From the NCBI RefSeq assembly GCF_900199585.1, contig NZ_FZQY01000008.1, positions 147,701-211,700 on the forward strand: 64,000 nt of DNA, in the 5' to 3' direction. Below, in pieces: positions 1-9,418 of the stretch. Source of the stretch: Helicobacter sp. 'house sparrow 1' (GTDB lineage Bacteria > Campylobacterota > Campylobacteria > Campylobacterales > Helicobacteraceae). The notes below the pieces were generated by a model, which saw only the letters and a program-made list of their open reading frames with translations, was not told the DNA's origin and did no database searches. A program made the translations under genes and the position numbers. Numbering within the stretch: position 1 is the first letter of the stretch; each line of letters opens with the position of its first letter.

Positions 1-909
1 GATACTTCCACCAAAAATATTTTCTCCAACTTTTTTAACAATAGGCAAACTTTCACCACTCAACATCGACTCATCAAAGCTTGTCATCCCCTTTGTAATC
101 ACACCATCAACGGGCACAAAATCTCCTGGCAATACTCTTACAAAATCCCCCTCTACTAGCTCTCTTATCTCTACTTCTTTATATTCACCATTTTGTAACT
201 TTAAAGCTTTTTGTTTATAAAAATCCAATGCAATATCTAAAGACTTTAAAACCTTCTCTTTAGAATACTTCTCAATCATCTTGCCTAACAAAACAAAAGT
301 TAAAATCAAGCAAGTGCTCTCAAAATATAATTCCTGTTTTGCCAAAAACTTATAATCAAAAAAAAGATTAAGATAAACCACAAAACTATAAAGAAATGAT
401 GAACCACTGCCAATTGCAATAAGAGTATCCATATTTGGCATTTTATTTAAAAGGGCTTTAAAACCTTTGAAATAAAAATTTCGACCCAGATGCATCACAA
501 TTAAAGTAAAAAAACATTGCAAAGAAGAATTTATCTTCAAATCGCGTAAAAAATCTGGCAAAATATTTGGGTAAAGCATCCCTAACATTCCAATATACAC
601 GACAAAAATACTAAAGATAAATGCTAGAAAAACTCTAATATTTAGGGTAAGAACTTGATTTTCTAGGTAGTCAAAGTAGCTTTCTTTTTTTATTTTTTTA
701 TCAAAATCTACCCTATAACCCAACTTATCAATAAAGGCAAAAATCTCTTCTAGGGCAATCTCTTTTTCATCAAATTCTATGGTGGCTAGGGATTGCACTA
801 AATTAACTTCAATTTTTTTTACCCCTCTTTTTCTCCCTAATGCCCTCTCAATTCCAGAAGAACAAGCCGAGCAATTCATACCCCCAATAGAAAAAGTTTT
901 TTTTATCAT
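1..909 (-). CDS. copA: Copper-exporting P1B-type ATPase CopA (5' part only)
   Basis: Pumps Cu(I) out of the cytoplasm across the inner membrane. The reading frame is open from an ATG at 909 to the window edge, giving about 303 N-terminal residues; the rest of the gene lies before base 1. A heavy-metal-associated domain comes first, with the metal motif GMNCSAC at residues 10-16, then hydrophobic segments and the start of the actuator domain, where TSFDESMLSGES is the usual P1B sequence. The phosphorylation and CPC motifs are outside the window. H. pylori has copA next to pssA, as here. The 9-bp gap to pssA suggests the gene pair is read with its neighbours. The family is certain from these motifs; copper specificity is inferred from the family and synteny. 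Confidence 0.9.
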   Translation of the reverse strand, partial: MIKKTFSIGGMNCSACSSGIERALGRKRGVKKIEVNLVQSLATIEFDEKEIALEEIFAFIDKLGYRVDFDKKIKKESYFDYLENQVLTLNIRVFLAFIFSIFVVYIGMLGMLYPNILPDFLRDLKINSSLQCFFTLIVMHLGRNFYFKGFKALLNKMPNMDTLIAIGSGSSFLYSFVVYLNLFFDYKFLAKQELYFESTCLILTFVLLGKMIEKYSKEKVLKSLDIALDFYKQKALKLQNGEYKEVEIRELVEGDFVRVLPGDFVPVDGVITKGMTSFDESMLSGESLPIVKKVGENIFGGSI

Positions 910-918
910 GTGATATAA

Positions 919-1629
919 CTAAATCTTTTTAAAATAAATCTTTCCAAAAATTACAAAGATTCCACGAATAAGCCCATATAAAACATACGCAGTCATTAAA
1001 CCACCAATTACCTCTTGAGGTTTTAGATAGGCTCCAGATAATACAATCAAAATTAAAACAAATGTTTTAAGATTCCATTTCATTTTTTTAAAACTAGGAT
1101 AACGGATATGACTTACCATCAAAATCCCAACAATAAAAGCCAACAATAAAAGCAAATAGCCTAACTCTAAATCCTTAAGAATCATATACTTCAGATCAAT
1201 CAAAATCCAAAGCACCACCATAGCAGCTGCACTAGGAATAGGCAATCCAACAAAAGATCCTGGTTCGGTATTTGCAACCCCTACATTAAATCTTGCCAAT
1301 CTTATAGCGCCAAAAATTACAAACATAGCACTTACAACAACACCATATTTTCCGTAAGAGCAACCTGTATAAAAATATAAAAGTATTGCAGGAGCAACAC
1401 CAAATGCAACAACATCAGCCAAAGAATCAAACTCAACCCCAAACTTACTTGAAGTATTCGTCAATCGCGCAACACGACCATCTAGTCCATCTAAAATCAT
1501 TGAAACTAGAATCAGCCAACAAGCAAACTCAAAATTCCCTTTTGATGCAAAAACTATACTAACAATACCTAAAAAAATACTGCCTGCCGTAAAAAGATTG
1601 GGTAATAAATAAAGAGGGTTTATATTCAT
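919..1629 (-). CDS. pssA: CDP-diacylglycerol--serine O-phosphatidyltransferase
   Basis: Makes phosphatidylserine from CDP-diacylglycerol and serine in the inner membrane, the first step toward phosphatidylethanolamine. The 236-residue protein is strongly hydrophobic with several membrane segments. The CDP-alcohol phosphotransferase signature is visible near residues 46-70 as DGLDGRVARL followed by GVEFDSLAD, which holds the metal-binding aspartates. It overlaps the upstream psd-like gene by 4 bp, so the two are probably translationally coupled. Order and neighbours match the H. pylori copA-pssA region. Nothing looks truncated. Confidence 0.95.
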   Translation of the reverse strand: MNINPLYLLPNLFTAGSIFLGIVSIVFASKGNFEFACWLILVSMILDGLDGRVARLTNTSSKFGVEFDSLADVVAFGVAPAILLYFYTGCSYGKYGVVVSAMFVIFGAIRLARFNVGVANTEPGSFVGLPIPSAAAMVVLWILIDLKYMILKDLELGYLLLLLAFIVGILMVSHIRYPSFKKMKWNLKTFVLILIVLSGAYLKPQEVIGGLMTAYVLYGLIRGIFVIFGKIYFKKI

Positions 1630-2234
1630 TTTCTATATCCTAAAAGTGTTTCTCCGCTTTTTACAATATCTCCGATATTTATCTTCAAATCCACTGCTTC
1701 TGGATTAAACTTTAGCCTTAAGGTTCCTGCTTTACAAAATCCTATTCTCTCACCCATTTTCCAATCGATAAGCGAATAAAATCTTGCAGGAAAAATTTCT
1801 GAAACCACTTCCATACTAAAACCCTCACCCTCAAGCCTAATTCTAGCATTTAATTCTTCTTTTGCTCGGTTATCAGATAAATATAATTTCAATCCATTAG
1901 TTACATCTATCTTCATTCCACCTTCATAATCAAAAGGCGCTCTCAATAATCCCACATCCAATAAACCAATTTTAAAGGTAAGTAAAACCTGATTATCAAG
2001 ATACTCTATGTTTTCGATTCTGCCATCACAAGGGGATAAAAAAACATCTTTTAGTCGTTCTTTTGAAAACCTCTCGGGGTTTCTAAAAATATAAACCCAA
2101 AAGATCAGACAAACTGAAGTAAAATAAAATAATAAAGAAAAATCAAAGAGAAAAAACACACCACAAAGAAAAAGTAGAGTAATAAACCCCGCTAACCCCT
2201 CCTTAGCTGGAGCTTGTGTATGTGTATTTATCAT
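1626..2234 (-). CDS. Phosphatidylserine decarboxylase-related protein, catalytic residues missing
   Basis: The 202-residue protein has two N-terminal membrane segments (about residues 14-50), then a domain with clear resemblance to short phosphatidylserine decarboxylases (SPCDGRI, LLRAPF, GERIGF). Active Psd enzymes self-cleave at a Gly-Ser bond to make a pyruvoyl group. Here the equivalent position reads G170-T171, and the usual His of the DVHVNRAP-type motif is replaced in DVGLLRAP (residues 93-100). It may therefore be a non-catalytic relative, or use different chemistry. It sits between ftsH and pssA with a 4-bp overlap onto pssA, so a role in phospholipid synthesis or FtsH-linked lipid control is inferred from context only. 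H. pylori has an unnamed gene at this position. Confidence 0.7.
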   Translation of the reverse strand: MINTHTQAPAKEGLAGFITLLFLCGVFFLFDFSLLFYFTSVCLIFWVYIFRNPERFSKERLKDVFLSPCDGRIENIEYLDNQVLLTFKIGLLDVGLLRAPFDYEGGMKIDVTNGLKLYLSDNRAKEELNARIRLEGEGFSMEVVSEIFPARFYSLIDWKMGERIGFCKAGTLRLKFNPEAVDLKINIGDIVKSGETLLGYRK

Positions 2235-2236
2235 CT

Positions 2237-4138
2237 TTACACCTCTTCTCGATTAATCAACCTCGTCTCAAGATTTCTTTCTTTTTCAAACTCTTGAACA
2301 ATCTCTCTCACCCTAGCACCATCAATTACTTCTTTATCAAGAAGCTCTTCTACCATTTTTTCTACTGCCTCTTTATAATCTGTCAATGTCTGCTTTACTT
2401 CATTATAGCGATCATTAAGAGTTTTCTTAATAAATTCATCCATTTTTTCGGCAATTTTTTCACTAAATTCTCTTGAACTCCCCAAACCTCCTCCAAGGAA
2501 TGCATTTCTTGGTTTTTCTAAAACCATTAACCCACTCACATCCGTCATACCATAGAAGCTCACCATAGACTTAAGGATATCTGTCGCCCTCTCTAAGTCA
2601 TTGCTAGCACCTGTAGAAATTTCCCCTAAGAATACTTCCTCTGCAGCCCTACCACCTAATAAAACATCAATTTTTGCAATTAGCTCATGCTTTTGAATCA
2701 AATATTTATTTTCTTCTGGTGTATTTAAAGTGTAACCTAGAGCAGCCATTCCACGAGGAATAATTGAAACCTTATTTACACGATCTGAACCCTTGGTCAT
2801 TTCTGAAATTATTGCATGCCCACTCTCATGATAAGCTACAATCTTTTTTTCTTTTGGAGAAATTCTACGAGATTTCTTCTCCAACCCTGCAATGCCCCTC
2901 TCAACAGCCTCTTTAAGATTTTTTTGAGAAACTTCTTTTTGATTTGCTCTACCTGCTAAGAGTGCTGCCTCATTAATAATGTTTGCTAAATCCGCCCCAG
3001 CTAAACCTGCAGTTAATTTTGCTATTTCTTGCAAATCCACATCTGTAGCAAGTTTTACAGATTTTATATGAACCTTTAAAATTTCTATTCTTCCATTAAA
3101 ATCTGGCTTATCAACCAACACTTGCCTATCAAATCTTCCTGGTCTTAATAACGCCGGATCTAAAACTTCTGGTCTATTTGTTGCAGCTAAAACAATCACA
3201 GGAGCACTATCTGAACCAAAGCCATCCATCTCTGCTAATAACTGATTGAGTGTTTGCTCTCTCTCATCATTTCCACTAATCATTCCACCAGCTGCACGAG
3301 ATTTTCCAATTGCATCGATTTCATCAATAAAAATGATACTTGGTGCTTCTTTTTTTGCCATCTCAAACAGATCTCTTACTCTACTTGCACCAAGTCCAAC
3401 AAACATTTCAATAAAACTACTTCCACTCATAGAAAAAAATGGAACATTAGCTTCCCCTGCAACTGCCTTAGCAAGCAAGGTTTTTCCTGTCCCCGGAGGT
3501 CCTACCAATAAAACACCTTTTGGAATCCTTGCACCAATTGAGGCATAGCGATTTGGATATTTCAAAAAATCAACAATCTCCACAACCTCTTCTTTTGCCT
3601 CTTCATTTCCTGCCATATCCACAAATTTTACTTTTGGTTTTTCGGCATTAACAAGTTTTTTAGAACTTCCCATACCAAAAATACCACCACCCATATTCTT
3701 CTGCATTCTAGAGGTGATTAAAATCCACAAACCAATAATAATTAAAAATGGAACTAGCCAACCTAGCATATCTGTGAAAAAGTTCGTTTCACTAAAACCA
3801 CTATAGGTGATGTTTTTTTCATCAAGCAATGGAACCAAAGAAGCATCTTGAACTTTCTTAGCAATATAATAAATTTTTTGCCCACCATTATTACTAATTG
3901 CTCTGATTGTTGTTTGCCCAATACTTACTGAATTAATCTCATTATTTTTTATCAACTGCTTAAGTTGATAATAATCAATCTCCCTAGTAACACTTCCGCT
4001 CAATCTACCTAATAAGCCACCCTCATCAATATTTGTAACTTTTGCCAAGATAAGCGCCAAAATTGCAAAAATTATAAAAAATAATAATGGATTTTGTTTT
4101 TTTGGTTTTTTATTATTGCTATTATTTTTATTCTGCAT
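2237..4138 (-). CDS. ftsH: ATP-dependent zinc metalloprotease FtsH
   Basis: A membrane-anchored AAA+ protease that extracts and degrades membrane and regulatory proteins. Two transmembrane segments (about residues 18-34 and 123-142) bracket a periplasmic domain. Walker A GPPGTGKT is at residues 213-220, followed by Walker B FIDEID, the SRH region ([19 protein letters not shown]) and the zinc motif HESGH near residue 435. The length of 633 is normal for the family. Upstream prmA ends 4 bp before its start and the psd-like gene follows after 2 bp, so it lies in a tightly packed run with cheY and prmA, as in H. pylori. Confidence 0.98.
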   Translation of the reverse strand: MQNKNNSNNKKPKKQNPLLFFIIFAILALILAKVTNIDEGGLLGRLSGSVTREIDYYQLKQLIKNNEINSVSIGQTTIRAISNNGGQKIYYIAKKVQDASLVPLLDEKNITYSGFSETNFFTDMLGWLVPFLIIIGLWILITSRMQKNMGGGIFGMGSSKKLVNAEKPKVKFVDMAGNEEAKEEVVEIVDFLKYPNRYASIGARIPKGVLLVGPPGTGKTLLAKAVAGEANVPFFSMSGSSFIEMFVGLGASRVRDLFEMAKKEAPSIIFIDEIDAIGKSRAAGGMISGNDEREQTLNQLLAEMDGFGSDSAPVIVLAATNRPEVLDPALLRPGRFDRQVLVDKPDFNGRIEILKVHIKSVKLATDVDLQEIAKLTAGLAGADLANIINEAALLAGRANQKEVSQKNLKEAVERGIAGLEKKSRRISPKEKKIVAYHESGHAIISEMTKGSDRVNKVSIIPRGMAALGYTLNTPEENKYLIQKHELIAKIDVLLGGRAAEEVFLGEISTGASNDLERATDILKSMVSFYGMTDVSGLMVLEKPRNAFLGGGLGSSREFSEKIAEKMDEFIKKTLNDRYNEVKQTLTDYKEAVEKMVEELLDKEVIDGARVREIVQEFEKERNLETRLINREEV

Positions 4139-4142
4139 TAAC

Positions 4143-5033
4143 CTACCTTTTAATCATTTTTAAAGCAACCCAATCCTCTTTGTGTAACATCTCACACAAT
4201 TCAAAGTCCTTAAACTTTTTTATCACATCATCTTTATAATTTTCTAAGATTCCAGAAAGAATAACTAAACTACCTTTCTTAGTTGCATTACAGAAACTAT
4301 TATATAACATTTTGATAATATCTGCCAAAATATTCGCAACTACAACATCATATTCTTCTCCCTTATAATTACCTTGGAAACTACCTTCCCAAATCTTATC
4401 AATCTTTTCGTGATTGAGAGCAAAATTCTTTTTACTCTCTTCTACTGCTAAAGAATCTACATCACACATATGAACAAGAGCACCTTTTTTCTTAGCCACC
4501 AAAGATAAGATACCACTTCCACAACCCACATCTAAAACACGCTTATCTTGTAAATCAATTTTTGAAAGTAATTCCACACACATAGAAGTTGTAGCGTGGT
4601 GACCTGAACCAAAAGCAAGGGCTGGATCTATCATTATGCTTTGAAGACTTGTAGGATTTTCATACCAACTTGGATGAATATAAAACTCTCCGCATACAAT
4701 AGGTTTTATAGCTTTTTTATAATTTTCTATCCAATCTTGATTAGCCCTTTTTTCAATCTTGTAGGCAAAACCTATCTTCTCATCTAAGCGATGAGCTAAA
4801 TTATCTGAAAAGTCTTTAAAATTTTGGATTAAAGAAGCCGGATCATCTTCCATTCTAATCACAAAACAGCTATTTTTTAGATTGTCTTTTGAGGTGTTAT
4901 AAAATACCCAATCAGAAGAGATCTTTGCATCAATCTCCTCTATAGCTTCTTGGGTAACTTCAAGAGCAAAATCAGTAAAAAGTTCAAAGTACGAGCTTGG
5001 GATTAAAGAAAGCTCAAAAAAATAATCAGTCAT
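4143..5033 (-). CDS. prmA: Ribosomal protein L11 methyltransferase
   Basis: Methylates ribosomal protein L11 using S-adenosylmethionine. The 296-residue protein shows the class I methyltransferase glycine-rich loop LDVGCGSGILSL in its second half, the acidic strand CDVDSLAVEESKKNF, and the VANILADII motif typical of PrmA. The FGSGHHATTSM segment just before the glycine loop is also characteristic. Its start overlaps the 3' end of cheY by 8 bp, implying coupled translation. The gene order cheY-prmA-ftsH is conserved in Helicobacter. Confidence 0.93.
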   Translation of the reverse strand: MTDYFFELSLIPSSYFELFTDFALEVTQEAIEEIDAKISSDWVFYNTSKDNLKNSCFVIRMEDDPASLIQNFKDFSDNLAHRLDEKIGFAYKIEKRANQDWIENYKKAIKPIVCGEFYIHPSWYENPTSLQSIMIDPALAFGSGHHATTSMCVELLSKIDLQDKRVLDVGCGSGILSLVAKKKGALVHMCDVDSLAVEESKKNFALNHEKIDKIWEGSFQGNYKGEEYDVVVANILADIIKMLYNSFCNATKKGSLVILSGILENYKDDVIKKFKDFELCEMLHKEDWVALKMIKR

Positions 5034-5400
5034 TTAATCCTAAAACTGCTTCTAATTTTTCTTTAAGAACCTGAGGAGTAAATGGCTTCACAATATAATT
5101 ATTTACCCCAGCCTTTAATGCAGTGATCACCTCTATCTTACCACCCTCTGTAGTAACCATAATAATAGGAATATCCTCATACCTTGAATCAGACCTTGTC
5201 TTTTTTACAAGCTCTAACCCATTCATCTCTGGCATATTCCAATCTGTAATCAGAACACTGATATCACCATTATTATTTAAAATATCCCAAGCCTCCACCC
5301 CATTTTCTGCTTCTAAGATATCTTCATAGCCTAATCTTTGCAGTGTGTTTTTAATGATTCTTCTCATAGTAGAACTATCATCTACAACAAGCAATCTCAT
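5026..5400 (-). CDS. cheY: Chemotaxis response regulator CheY
   Basis: A stand-alone receiver domain of 124 residues that, once phosphorylated by CheA, binds the flagellar switch. All key residues are present: the acidic pair D7/D8 (VVDDSSTMRR), phospho-acceptor D53 (LITDWNMPEMNG), T84 and K105 (IVKPF). There is no output domain, and the sequence is of the chemotaxis type rather than a regulator fragment. It is the first gene of the cheY-prmA-ftsH-psd-like-pssA-copA run. The 107-bp gap upstream presumably holds the operon promoter. Confidence 0.95.
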   Translation of the reverse strand: MRLLVVDDSSTMRRIIKNTLQRLGYEDILEAENGVEAWDILNNNGDISVLITDWNMPEMNGLELVKKTRSDSRYEDIPIIMVTTEGGKIEVITALKAGVNNYIVKPFTPQVLKEKLEAVLGLND

Positions 5401-5507
5401 CTCAAACTCCTTTAAGTTTTCCTAATGCGAAAAGTTTTTTTTGTCTTAGCCAAATCGGCATTGCACTTGTTTTTTTTAGCAAAAAATCTCGCGATTTTAC
5501 CAAAAAA

Positions 5508-6260
5508 TCAGGAAATACACAAACCAACAGGGCAATGATCGCTCCCAAAAACTTCGGGATAAATCTTTGCATCTACAAGTCTTTGACTAAAAATTTTAGA
5601 ACACAAAAAATAATCAATCCGCCAACCCGTATTATTCTCTCTAGCCTTTCCCATATAACTCCACCAACTATAAGCATCTCTCAAATCTGGATAAAAATAC
5701 CTAAAAGTATCTATAAAACCACTCTCTAATAGCTCTGTCATTTTGCTTCTTTCTTCATCTGTAAAACCTGCATTTCTACGATTGGTTTTTGGGTTTTTAA
5801 GATCAATTTCTTGATGTGCTACATTTAGATCTCCACAAACTATAACAGGTTTTTTCTTCTCAAGATTCTTAAGGTAAGCCCTAAAGTCATCTTCCCAATG
5901 CATACGATATTCCAATCTCTCCAATTCTCTTTTAGAATTTGGGGTATAGACATTTACAAGATAAAAATCATCATATTCTGCACAAATGATTCTTCCCTCT
6001 TTATCGTGATGTTCTATGCCCATATCATACGCTACACTCAAAGGCTCTTTTTTGCTTAAAATCACCACTCCAGAATAGCCTTTTTTCTCTGCACTATTCC
6101 AATAATCAAAATAGCCATCAAAGCTAAAATCTGCCTGTTCTTTTTGCATTTTAGATTCTTGGATGCAAAAAATATCTGCATCAATTTTTCTAAAAAACTC
6201 CATAAATCCCTTATTCATACAAGCTCTCAAACCATTTACATTCCACGAAATTAACTGCAT
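5508..6260 (-). CDS. xth: Exodeoxyribonuclease III / AP endonuclease
   Basis: Cleaves DNA at abasic sites and trims 3' ends in base-excision repair. The 250-residue protein carries the ExoIII family blocks in order: [11 protein letters not shown] at the N terminus, IFCIQESKM with the metal-binding Glu, YSGVVILSK, the active-site block [14 protein letters not shown], and the C-terminal GSDHCPVGL with the catalytic His. The start ATG at 6260 begins directly with the conserved first strand, so no N-terminal extension is missing. It stands apart from cheY by about 100 bp and is probably transcribed alone. Confidence 0.95.
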   Translation of the reverse strand: MQLISWNVNGLRACMNKGFMEFFRKIDADIFCIQESKMQKEQADFSFDGYFDYWNSAEKKGYSGVVILSKKEPLSVAYDMGIEHHDKEGRIICAEYDDFYLVNVYTPNSKRELERLEYRMHWEDDFRAYLKNLEKKKPVIVCGDLNVAHQEIDLKNPKTNRRNAGFTDEERSKMTELLESGFIDTFRYFYPDLRDAYSWWSYMGKARENNTGWRIDYFLCSKIFSQRLVDAKIYPEVFGSDHCPVGLCIS

Positions 6261-6350
6261 ATTTATCCCTAGATTCTAAAATTATTGTCGATATTTAAAT
6301 TTTAAACAAAAATTATAACTACTTTAAGCTAAATTTCAAGGTTTTTTCTT

Positions 6351-6356
6351 TATAAT
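6351..6356 (+). promoter_or_regulatory. -10 element upstream of tRNA-Phe
   Basis: TATAAT lies 46 bp before the mature 5' end of tRNA-Phe, in an AT-rich stretch between xth and the tRNA. It is a perfect -10 match. No clear -35 is visible, which is usual for Campylobacterota promoters. Assignment to the tRNA is by position. Confidence 0.5.
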
Positions 6357-6402
6357 CCCACTTTGTTTTTAAGCAAAAAATCTTTCAAAAATTTAAGATA
6401 AT

Positions 6403-6478
6403 GGCTTGATAGCTCAGTCGGTAGAGCAAAGGACTGAAAATCCTTGTGTCGGCAGTTCGATTCTGCCTCAAGCCACCA
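6403..6478 (+). tRNA. tRNA-Phe (GAA)
   Basis: The 76-nt sequence folds as a standard cloverleaf. The 7-bp acceptor stem GGCTTGA/TCAAGCC closes with discriminator A and an encoded CCA. The D arm is GCTCAGTCGGTAGAGC. The anticodon loop CTGAAAA carries GAA (Phe), and the T loop is TTCGATT. A damaged restriction-modification locus lies 3' of it, so the tRNA neighbourhood may be an insertion spot. Confidence 0.97.
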
Positions 6479-6838
6479 CTACATAAAACTACAATTTAAA
6501 ATCATCTTAGAATCTAAAAACGCAAATTTCACTTAAGGCTAGATAGCAAAAAACGATCTAATTATTAAGCTTTATATTTTTTAAAAGACCTGATAACAAA
6601 ACCTTACCTAGCATCTAAACCAAAAAATTCTAAAAAATGATTCTAAGACTTAAAAACAAAAACTTGGCACAATCTAAAGCAAATAAGACCTATCTTTTGT
6701 CTTTTTGCTTGCATACCACTTAAACTATACCTATAGAAACAACTTAAAAAAATAACTCACACTAAAGCTTTTTTCATTTGAAAATCTCTAAGAATTGTTA
6801 TAACATTTCAAGCAAGTTATAATTTTAAGAGGGGTTTT
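6479..6838. other. Gene-free stretch between tRNA-Phe and the hsd remnant
   Basis: 360 bp of AT-rich DNA. No open frame, RNA gene or strong hairpin was recognised. Only the ribosome binding site AGAGGGG just before 6839 is evident. It may be left-over sequence from the same rearrangement that damaged the hsd locus, but nothing proves this. Confidence 0.5.
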
Positions 6839-7189
6839 ATGGATATTACGCAGTTTCAACCTATCATCAATTTTATTTGGAGTGTAGCAAATGACTTGCT
6901 TAGAGATGTGTATTTCAAAGGAAAATATCGCGATGTAATTTTGCCAATGACTGTGATTAGGCGACTTGATGTCGTTCTTGAACCTACTAAAGAAAAAGTC
7001 CTAAAAACCTACCAAACCTACAAAGATAAGCTAGAAAATTTGGATCTTATCCTCACAGGATCTCAAGGTAGTGGTATGGGATTTTATAACCACTCTAATT
7101 TTACCCTCCAAACTCTCTGTGATGATCCTAAAAATATCCGAGCAAATTTTGAAAACTATCTTGATGGATTTAGCCCCAATATCTTATAA
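6839..7189 (+). pseudogene. hsdM: Type I restriction-modification methyltransferase HsdM, N-terminal remnant
   Basis: The 116-residue frame matches the helical N-terminal domain of HsdM (opening with ITQFQPIINFIWSVANDLLR, then GKYRDVILPMTVIRRLD and NFENYLDGFSPNI). An intact HsdM has around 500 residues or more and includes an S-adenosylmethionine fold with an NPPF-type motif. None of that is present, because the frame stops at 7189. The start is supported by the AGAGGGG ribosome binding site. Immediately afterwards, in another frame, hsdR C-terminal sequence begins, so most of hsdM, any hsdS and the hsdR 5' half have been deleted. Confidence 0.85.
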
Positions 7190-8612
7190 GAGTTATTACA
7201 AAATTATTTCAAGCACTGAAGATAATCCAAAGTTTGATAAGAAAAAAGCCAATGCTAAGATCAAAAAGTATGTAGAGGGAAATGAAAATACAATTGCTAA
7301 AAAAGCAGAAATAATGATTGATCACTTTTATGCCCATATCCATAAAAAAATCAAAGCCAAAGCCAAGGCAATGGTAGTTACAAGCTCAAGGGAAAATGCC
7401 GTGAAATATTTCTTTGCCTTTAGGGAATACCTCAAACAAAAATTCCCCACTTATAAAGCTCTTGTAGCATTTTCTGGAGAAGTGGTATTAAATGGAGAGA
7501 GCTATAGTGAAAGTGGGCTTAATGGAATCAGTGAAGCAAATTTAAAAAAAGAATTTAAAAAAGATGAATATCGCTTTTTAATTGTGGCCGAAAAATATCA
7601 AACAGGTTTTGATCAACCTCTTTTACATACGATGTATGTAGATAAGCGATTAAATGGAGTAAATGCGGTGCAAACTCTCTCAAGAGTAAATCGCACTTGC
7701 GAAAACAAAGAAGATACTTGTGTGCTTGATTTTGCAAACTCTCATGAGGAAATTGGTTTTGCTTTTAGCACTTTTTATGAGCAGACATTCTTAAAAGAAC
7801 CCACAGATATCAATAAAATTTTTGATCTTAAGAGTATTTTGTTTGAATATAAAATTTACTCTCAAGAAGAAGTAGAAAAATTTACAGAGATGATTTTAAA
7901 AAAAGAAAAAGAAAATATCATCCATTCATACCTTGATGTAATGGTTGAGCGATACAATGCTTTAGATAATGATGATATCAAACTAGAATTTTACAATAAG
8001 GCTAAAACTTACTTAAAAGATTATTCTTTTTTAGCTCAAATCCTGCCATTTGAAGATATTGAGCTAGAAAAAACTTACATCCTACTCAAAAAGCTTATTA
8101 CTAAGATTCTTCCACCTAAAACAGAGGACTTAGCAAAAGGAATCTTGGATAATGTAGATTTTGAAAGCTATCGCGTGCAGTTGGATAAAACTCTAAATAT
8201 TGCACTAGAAGGAGCAGGAGAGCTTGCACCCTCACAAGCTGATGGCTCAAGTAAAATATCTGAAGCGCATCTAGAAGAACTTCTTGAAATTGTTCGAGAA
8301 TTTAACGGACGCTATGGAAATATTGAATGGGGTGAGGAAGATAAAATAGCCAAAGGATTAGTGTATATTCAAGAACAAGTAAAAGAAGATAATCATCTCC
8401 TAAAAACTGCTCAAAACTCTGACAAACAAAATACTCAAATTGAGTTTAAAAATGTCTTAGTTGAAAGAATGCAATCCATTCTTGATACACATTTTTTACT
8501 TTACCAAAGATTTAATGATGATCAAGATTTTAGAGAACGCATCACACGCAAGATGTTTGATATATGGTATAGCAGTATTGATCAAGAAACTAATAAAACA
8601 ATGATAGTCTAA
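7164..8612 (+). pseudogene. hsdR: Type I restriction endonuclease HsdR, C-terminal remnant
   Basis: Recognisable HsdR sequence starts near 7182 (SYKSYYKIISSTEDNPKFD) and runs to 8612, about 477 residues. The frame is open back to 7071, but that part is the hsdM sequence read in another frame. The second helicase domain is visible: KAMVVTSSRENAV, then FLIVAEKYQTGFDQPLL and NAVQTLSRVNRTC, the motif VI region with its arginines. The helical C-terminal domain follows. The N-terminal nuclease domain and Walker A/B motifs are missing, so it cannot restrict DNA. An ATG at 7164 might still let it be translated. Confidence 0.85.
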
Positions 8613-8632
8613 TAAAAATTTTAATAATGCTA

Positions 8633-8638
8633 TATAAT
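8633..8638 (+). promoter_or_regulatory. -10 element of the thiamine salvage operon
   Basis: TATAAT sits 10 bp before the first paired base of the TPP riboswitch, so transcription would begin almost exactly at the aptamer. No -35 box is obvious. Confidence 0.55.
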
Positions 8639-8647
8639 ACCTCTATG

Positions 8648-8725
8648 AAATCCTAGGGGTGCTTAGTAAAACTAGGCTGAGAACATACCCTTGAACTTGT
8701 AGGATAATGCCAAAAAGAAAGGATA
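8648..8725 (+). promoter_or_regulatory. TPP riboswitch (THI box)
   Basis: All conserved blocks of the thiamine-pyrophosphate aptamer are present in order: AGGGGTGC near 8655, CTGAGA near 8677, ACCCTTGAAC near 8686 and GGATAATGCC near 8702. The closing stem P1 pairs ATCCT (8650-8654) with AGGAT (8720-8724). The 3' strand of P1 overlaps the AAAGGA ribosome binding site of the next gene, whose TTG start is at 8729. When TPP binds, P1 forms and the site is hidden, which points to translational control. The downstream transporter and kinase fit thiamine regulation. Confidence 0.93.
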
Positions 8726-8728
8726 AAA

Positions 8729-9415
8729 TTGATAGATTCTATCAAGCTACAATTGCGCGATCTAAGCTTAGGATTTTGGATTGCTTTATTACTCTCTAGT
8801 CTCATTATTGCTTTACTTATGATTTTTTATAAAGAAAATACCATAATCTTGCTAGCAAGCTTATGTGGGATTTTTTATATATTCTTTGCAGGGCAAGGAA
8901 AGTTTTTGTGCTTTATTTTTGGGCTACTTTATTGCATTCTCTATGCTTATGTAAGCTACAAAGCTCAATTATATGGAGAAATGCTACTAACATTTTTATA
9001 CATTCCTCTTAATTTACTTGGAATTTTTAATTGGATCAAAAATCAAAATCTCTCTAAAACAAAAATAAAAATACAAACACTAAATAATCTACAAATATCT
9101 CTTTATCTTTTGCTTTTAATCTTTGTAAGTATCTTTTATGGAATCTTTTTAGAAAAAATAGATGCAAAGTTCCCATTTTTAAACGCTTTTAGCACAATCG
9201 CTCAAATTATTGCTTTTTATTTGCAAATCCATCGCTACAAAGAAAATTATCTCATTGTAACTTTTGCAAATATTATTTTATGTTATATTTGGCTGGAGCT
9301 ATTTTTGCAAAATCCAATCTATCTTGCACAAACTTTAAATATGTTTTTGTTTTTAATTCTTGGGATTTTTTACTATTTCAAATGGAATCAAGAAGCTAAA
9401 GAAAATAAAGGTTAA
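8729..9415 (+). CDS. pnuT: PnuT-type thiamine transporter (PnuC family)
   Basis: Predicted inner-membrane facilitator that brings in thiamine, which is then trapped by phosphorylation. The 228-residue protein is almost entirely hydrophobic with about seven membrane segments. It shows PnuC-family landmarks such as GQGKFLCFIFGLLY and the YIPLNLLGIFNW region. PnuC proteins may carry nicotinamide riboside or vitamins; here the TPP riboswitch in front and a thiamine pyrophosphokinase 3 bp behind argue for thiamine. The start is a TTG at 8729, placed 5 bp after AAAGGA, which is the part sequestered by the riboswitch. Confidence 0.88.
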   Translation: MIDSIKLQLRDLSLGFWIALLLSSLIIALLMIFYKENTIILLASLCGIFYIFFAGQGKFLCFIFGLLYCILYAYVSYKAQLYGEMLLTFLYIPLNLLGIFNWIKNQNLSKTKIKIQTLNNLQISLYLLLLIFVSIFYGIFLEKIDAKFPFLNAFSTIAQIIAFYLQIHRYKENYLIVTFANIILCYIWLELFLQNPIYLAQTLNMFLFLILGIFYYFKWNQEAKENKG

Positions 9416-9418
9416 AAA

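Noticed and set aside
2216..2476. Forward 86-codon frame over ftsH/psd-like 3' ends
   Set aside because: Phe/Ile-rich antisense reading of real genes with no start signal.
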